From: Zingiber officinale
Lineage: Eukaryota; Streptophyta; Magnoliopsida; Zingiberales; Zingiberaceae
Assembly (NCBI RefSeq): GCF_018446385.1
Contig: NC_055990.1
Span: 26,621,891 to 26,685,890, forward strand
Direction of reading: 5' to 3'
Length of the DNA stretch: 64,000 nucleotides
Part shown: piece after piece, positions 58,386 through 64,000 of the stretch
Position numbering within the stretch: the stretch's first letter is position 1
Layout of the letters: each line of letters opens with the position of its first letter
The notes under the pieces: generated by a model
The model's input: the letters and a program-made list of their open reading frames with translations, nothing else
Told to the model about the DNA's origin: nothing
The model's database searches: none
Made by a program: the position numbers and the translations under genes

Positions 58386-61051
58386 ATGGCTGCAGCGGCT
58401 TCGGATTCCGGTGAGGATGGCGACCTGCAAGAAATCCACGAGCCGGATTTCTTAGGCGAGCTCTTCAACATTAACTTAGTTCCCTCCGATCTGTTCCTCA
58501 AGTTCCGCAAGCAAACCGAGGGCTTCCGCGTTGGGCTTAATTTCAAGGTTCCCTGCTTGCTTCATCTAGTTTTTTATTCAATTATCATGATTTGATTATG
58601 ATATAACCTTTTAAGCCTATGTTTGGTTATTGCAAATCCTGGACATAGAAATTAATAGCAGATCTTTTCTTACAAGGAATGTTATTCTTTGCCGCTCTGT
58701 TATTGCCAAAAATTTGATATTGTCGATAAGTCAATATTCGTCAAATTAGGATGTCTCAATTGGATTCGTTCGATGTGCAAGATGCATAGAATAGTTCCAG
58801 ACTAACATATGAACATTTTGAGGATACAGCAGCGATTGGAATGGTTTAATGTTTACATTGTGAATAATATCTAAAGGTTCTTGCAGCAAGACTTTCAAAG
58901 AGATATTCGTGGCATCAAAGGTTTTTTGCTATATGATATGGTAGAAATTTTGCACAAATGAACCAATGGAAGTAAAGTGATGTTATTATAATCTCTTTTA
59001 TGGTTATACAATGTTAACCATCAGACAACTTCTGAAACCATTGCTAGCTTTTTATAGCTTTTTCGAATGAAGTAGATCATTTGTCTCTCAACTATCTAAG
59101 AATAACAAAATAAAGCACCAGTGGAGCAATATTAAACCTTTATATTGTTTGGTAAACCCCATACTCGTCATCTAGAATTTTGTTCACAAAATTATATTTA
59201 TTTGCTTAGTTTTCTCCCCCCAAATAAGACGTTATTGCGATTCAATTTGTAAAATGTTTTTTCTTTTCCTTTCTTCCTCTCTAGTTTTAGTTAAATTATA
59301 TGATTTTTTTTCTTAAACAACTCAAATTCTATAACGTTCTATTTTCCTTTTAAGTATTACCTTATTTGAGTTGTTATTAGCCTTCTCGAGTGTTCAATTC
59401 GCATCGATGAAACCTTTCCAGAAGAATTTAATCTGTTTACTTGTGATTGTTGCACTTTTGTGTTTCGCCTTGTTGTTTGAAAGTATTTTCCCCCAAGTAG
59501 CTGATCACTGCCTCTTTTCTTGATTCAGTTTTGCAATGTTCCTACTAATGAATATCAAGCAGCGGTTGTTCTAAAACCCATGGCTTCTAATAAGAGGTGG
59601 AAGTTTGTATATGAGCCCTTGCATGGGGATATTCAGTTGCTCTCAAAGAAGATACCTCTTACTAAATATCTGAACATCCAGGTACCTGTTGTCTTTGACT
59701 GAAATGTTTTCTACCTTTGAAACTGCATATGAATGCATATTACTGCAGTTTTACATGCCCATAACTAAAAACTTTGAAGTTCATCTTGGATGTGCATACA
59801 TTTGATTAGAATACATTTGATTGGATGGGCTAATTCTTTTAGGATCCCATTATCTATATTGTATCTTTTAGGGTGCCATCTTGAATCATGTGGCTCAATG
59901 AATGGGTTGATTCATTTAATAAACTGGTTAGATGAGCCATAAACAGCTTATGTGACGTGACTCGTATAATTGAATGTGTTATAAATACTCAAATGACATG
60001 ACCCATTTAACAAACTCAAATAAATTTTAATGCAAACTTTTATTTATTCAGAAACTTAAAATATAATGCATTGCAGGTCGAGTTGTGTTGTATAAACAGG
60101 TTGTGTCAACTTTTGAGCTGCAATATTGGTAATTGAAGTGTCAATACCAGAACTGAAATGGAAATGCAACATTTATGGGGATTCAATGATTCTTTTGCAC
60201 GATAACACATTCTTTAGAACGAAAATGCCTAATGCTAATTCTATTGATGTCTAGTTGAAAGTCAATTGGTCACATTCCTTTTCAGTACAGTATTGGCTAT
60301 GGAAGTGTCGCTACTAGAACTAAAGTGAAAATCTCTAGTTAAAAGTAGATAGGTCACATTTTTTAAGTTGTCATATGGACAAGTAGTTCAAGAGTGAATT
60401 TGCTTGAAAGGGTTTCTAAGAAGTGTTTTCATGTGAGTTTGAAAACAAACAAACAAACAAACCAAAAAACATATCTCCGACAGTGCTCAGTGAACCAATT
60501 TTTATTTATAAGGTTTATTGAACTGTAACTTGACATTGGCTCCTTTGATGCTGAACCAATTTTTATGTGTTATGTAGACAATGACACTACTCAGTTCTGC
60601 TGGTCTAAGATATGACATAGACGAGGACTTTTGAGTAATCCTTTCGCTCCACATACAATTGAATAATTTATGCTTACTCGAACAGATCGGACTTTGTCAT
60701 AGTTTCCATTCGAATGCAACTGGATGGAAGTGGAATCTATCTACATGCTTGGGTGGAGATGGTGTTTCCCATATCAGAAACAAATCATCTCTTGGTCTAT
60801 GCCGGGGGGTTGATCTGAGGATTGGTTGGAGGGCAGATTATATACCCCCTGAGATCGAAGGGTAAGATTCTTGCTGCCTCAATGCTTCTACACTTTCACA
60901 ACAATAATTTGTGAGCTGTGTTGTTTACACTCGATGTCGGTTAATTCTTGACAGGGAGGTTAGCACCGCGGAATCTGTATTAAACATGAAGCATGGCCAC
61001 TTGCACGCATCAATAGATAGATTCGAAGCAATTTTCACCAGCACAAATTAA
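58386..61051 (+). CDS. Conserved plant protein of unknown function, four exons
   Basis: I do not recognise the family by name. Four exons join in phase with GT-AG introns: 58386-58547, 59529-59681, 60686-60861 and 60955-61051, giving 195 residues. The Met at 58386 is the first ATG and is followed by an acidic start (SDSGEDGDLQEIHEPDFLGE). The rest has alternating hydrophobic/polar strands (GFRVGLNFK, AAVVLKPM, WKFVYEPLHGDIQLL, IGLCHSFHSNATGWKWNLST, LGLCRGVDLRIGWRADYIPP) without a transmembrane helix, signal peptide or known motif. The strand-rich, Gly/Trp/Arg pattern could fit a beta-barrel such as a plastid outer-envelope protein, but this is only a suggestion. Intron 1 is about 1 kb and intron 2 also about 1 kb. 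Confidence 0.75.
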
Positions 61052-62250
61052 TTTTTGCATTTAATTTTTTTACTTAATTGAAGTATCAAAGCTAAAAAAA
61101 TAAATATCATTCATACACATAACATATGTTATGCCGGAGTGCATCTAGAGTAGCTGCTATGGATGGATACAATGTAGATATATATATATATCATCTTTCC
61201 GATATTATAGTAACACACGCAGTGGATAATTAGCACGATTCTTGCACTCAATGCTTGGAAAGTAAGTGTTGAACTGATTCTCTTTGTTCGATATCCTTAT
61301 TCTTCGTTTGTCAAGGCTTGTTCATGTCGAATTGTGTGAATTCTTGTTAGCTGAGGTAAATTGCACTACCATAGCCAAATTCCAACAAGTGAATTTGATC
61401 TCATGTGACAAACAGTCTACACGAAGGAGGGGGGAGACCACACTGTCTATCGGGATGGAATTCGATCCATTCTGTCTCAACAAAGGGTGAGATTGCTCAA
61501 GTTTTTGCCCTGTGTACATTTCTCTACAAACCCAATGTGAGGCAGAAGAGCCAATCTCGATCAATAGTATATTCATACAAAACCTACAGATCATGTTTAG
61601 TGACATCATTTCGAAAAGAACAGAAATATATATAAAAATTTCTTCCATTGTAGTTTGGATAATGTGATTTGGACACCTTCATATTGCTATTGATCTCTTA
61701 ACTTATGTAAGCTAAGTTGGGTTATCTAATTGATTTTAGTGATTTGTTAATTAATCAAGTAATTAGTGTTTCTTGGCACACCAACACAACATAATTATCC
61801 CCTAAATAAAGCCAGCAGTGTTCTTCTTGCATTAATTTATGTAAAAATAAAAACAAAAATAAATCATGGCCCATAAAGCCATCCGCTTTGATAATGTGAC
61901 ACCACTCCATGCCACTAATTGGCCCGCAAACCGGTGCGCAGTTCGTGACTCGCGAAAACGACGCAGCTTCCGTTAAACCCGATAGGCCGACCGGTAACCT
62001 CACCGTACAGTGACCCGACTCGGCCTACATACCACACTAACGTTCATCATGCCCACGCCGCAAAAGATCCCATCCGCAGCGCACTGGAAAAAACAAAACC
62101 TGCAGACGAATACGCAGCCCGCCACGTGCGCACCCGCCATAGCGTTCGCTCCTGGTCCACGCGTGTTCCACTACGTGGCGTGGTCTCATGGCCCGGTAAA
62201 GGCGTCCGGTGGTCGCTGTATCTTGTTGAAACCCTTTTGATACTTTGGTT
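61052..62250. other. Intergenic region and promoter of the DENN-domain gene
   Basis: The first part is probably the 3' untranslated region of the upstream gene and AT-rich spacer; a short frame at 61284-61490 has no support. From about 61920 to 62220 it becomes GC-rich, with a G-box CACGTG (62123-62128), ACGCGTG and ACGTGG words, which suits the promoter of the next gene. A TTTATAG at 62250-62256 may serve as TATA. Confidence 0.5.
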
Positions 62251-62289
62251 AATCCCTTTATAGTCTGCAATTAGATTGCTCGCGATTTA

Positions 62290-63202
62290 TTGAGGATAGA
62301 GGGAGAGAGAGAGAGAGGGAGAGACCACGGCGGCCGGCGAAGTCTGTCTGCTCTTGATCCATCGAGGTAATCAATTCTGATCTTCTTCGGTGATTCCACC
62401 GTGTCAGTTTCGTTGTGTGTTTTCTGTTAAGTTCCGGTCATGTTTGACGAATTGCATCCGCGAAGCTAAACTCTAAGCTACTGCTGAATCACGAGGAGGG
62501 TTTCCTGTGGGAGTCGTATTGGAACGTTTGGTTGGTTTTTTTGCTGATCTTAGCAGTCCTCACCTTTTTCTTCTCCGTTTGATGCTTTTTTACAGTAAAA
62601 AAGGTTATATTTCCTTAGTTTTCGTTCTTAGTTGTGTACGCCGTGTAGATGCAAAACCAGTTCACTAGTTTGTCATGGAAATTTAGCTTTTTTTATTGGG
62701 TTCTGAAAGGATTGGATCCTTGCACGGACAGATTGTTTAAGATTTGCAATATGTTTCTTGAGGATTAAACTTGTATGTATCGATGTCTATATTGATCCTT
62801 ACCGATGTTTTAACCCATGCTCCAAATCTCTTGAGACTATTTCATGGTATTTAAGTTGGGTCAGTAGTGAAGACTCAATTTTCCTTAGCTTAGTCGCTTG
62901 AGCATCTCTTACTTAAAGGTATGCCCAAATAGTGAAAATAATTGCTACTCTTCTAGGGCATCTCTTATTTGATGTATACCCAACTAGTGAGCATAATTGC
63001 TAGGCCTGACCATCTAGGTAACTATATGTTTTTTTATGAAGATAATTTATTTGGTAATTTACCTTGGGTAGAAATATTATATTTTTTTCTTTGCTCTATG
63101 TTTTATTTTTGAAGCTCTCTCACTCAAAAAGAGTCCTCGTAAATTATCAAGATACATTTTCTATACAAGTTGCAGGTGACCTATTATTTTACATAGGCTT
63201 AA
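62290..63202 (+). promoter_or_regulatory. 5' untranslated region with a leader intron
   Basis: A GA-rich leader (GGGAGAGAGAGAGAG at about 62300) runs to a donor in ATCGAG|GTAATC (62366). The acceptor TTGCAG lies at about 63170-63175, and 27 bases of leader precede the ATG at 63203. A long leader intron (about 0.8 kb) often raises expression in plant housekeeping genes. The splice sites are inferred from sequence only. Confidence 0.5.
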
Positions 63203-64000
63203 ATGAATAAGAGTGAAGATTCTGGTAGCCCAGGATGGGGCGCTTCACTATTCATGCAAACTGAAGATGTCGCTAGAACGTTCTTTTCTGTTGCTTCAGC
63301 TGCAACTGCTGGGTCACCACGCCCTTCTGCAGTTTTCTCATCTGGAGACATGAATGTTGACAGTCACTTTCAGAAATTGCAACGCCGTGCTTCAAGATTG
63401 TTGAAGGGGTTTTCATCTTCTCCAGAACAGAAGGGATCTTACAATCCTGAAGTCCTTACAAGTCAGAAACGTCAATGGGCTGGATTTCAGTTACGATCTT
63501 CGGTAATAGTTTGTTGTTACTCTTTTGCTTTTTATGTCAAGTTTTGGCAAAGATGATAATTTGATGGATTAAAGCACATGTTTGCTATGCTTCTAAAATT
63601 CTTTCAATAATTTGGATTTGATGAGAACACCAAGAAGTTCTTTTCAATTTTATATTGGGTAAGCATGCTTGAAAGAGGAGGTGGTGGAAGCAAGGAGGTA
63701 GACATGGTGTTCAAAGTGTAATTGGCAATTTGACATGATAATTTAAGACTTCTCTCACAGTGATAATATCTCAGTAAATGCCTTTGTTTATTCCAATCAT
63801 TTGTTTATTTTGATAATATGTCTTATGTTTTATTAAGCAGGATCAACGAGCTGTGAAGGAGCCATCAAAATTATTTGAGAGCATGGTTGTTGTTGGACTT
63901 CATCCTAATGCTGATGTTCAAGCCCTTCGAAAGATTGTTTTAGATAGAAATAATAGTGATCCAAAGAGAAGAAGCTTACTAAACTACCACCATCAAGTTC
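63203..64000 (+). CDS. DENN (AEX-3) domain-containing protein, first two coding exons, runs off the window
   Basis: Exon 1 is 63203-63502 (exactly 100 codons) and ends at CGATCTTCG|GTAATAG. Exon 2 starts at 63841 after AAGCAG and is cut at the window end. The protein begins MNKSEDSGSPGWGASLFMQT and contains NPEVLTSQKRQWAGFQL and LFESMVVVGLHPNADVQAL. This wording is that of plant proteins annotated as DENN (AEX-3) domain proteins, where the FESMVVVGLHP motif opens the uDENN part. DENN proteins act as exchange factors for Rab GTPases. The DENN core itself lies beyond the window, so only the family is claimed. Confidence 0.82.

Overview
The window is nuclear DNA of a flowering plant. Spliced genes with GT/AG introns, a plastid-targeted PsbX precursor, a plastid RelA/SpoT homologue and dense nested plant retroelements all say so. 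A monocot is my best guess, perhaps Zingiberales, from the long LTRs and AT-rich spacers; this is inference and no order can be proved here.

Layout. Positions 1-46.3 kb are a nested repeat block with no intact host gene. A decayed L1-type LINE (1-7749) carries two solo LTRs in its ORF1, each with a perfect 5-bp target duplication. At 7750 a CACTA-type 5' end interrupts it; next to this end lie tandemly duplicated pieces of an HD-ZIP IV START-domain gene that still contain introns. Then come a truncated Ty1/copia interior (10.86-13.83 kb), an inverted LTR piece, a Sirevirus-like 3' end whose LTR holds a 979-bp TIR transposon, a rearranged endogenous pararetrovirus (17.5-21.07 kb), and more LTRs. 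A 17.55-kb Ty3/gypsy element of the Tat lineage (26048-43598, sense strand minus) sits inside an older LTR. It has two 1839-bp LTRs, each with a 97-bp minisatellite, a second RNase H, a 13-copy 80-bp array, and two related antisense ORF regions.

From 49 kb the window is gene-bearing: a six-exon RSH2/RSH3-type (p)ppGpp synthase/hydrolase gene (49416-54643, +); psbX (55442-55092, -), convergent with it; a four-exon conserved gene I do not recognise (58386-61051, +); and the first coding exons of a DENN-domain gene (63203 to the window end, +). A PIF/Harbinger-like element with an open Myb/SANT-like ORF and no visible transposase lies at 55744-58055, upstream of psbX.

The strongest signals for a second look are: an inverted pair of RH35-like DEAD-box helicase fragments inside RSH intron 2, which could fold into one hairpin in the pre-mRNA; the duplicated HD-ZIP IV capture; the paired antisense ORFs of the Tat element; and the hairpin-rich Harbinger-like element. 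The genes do not form a pathway, although RSH and psbX both act in the plastid.
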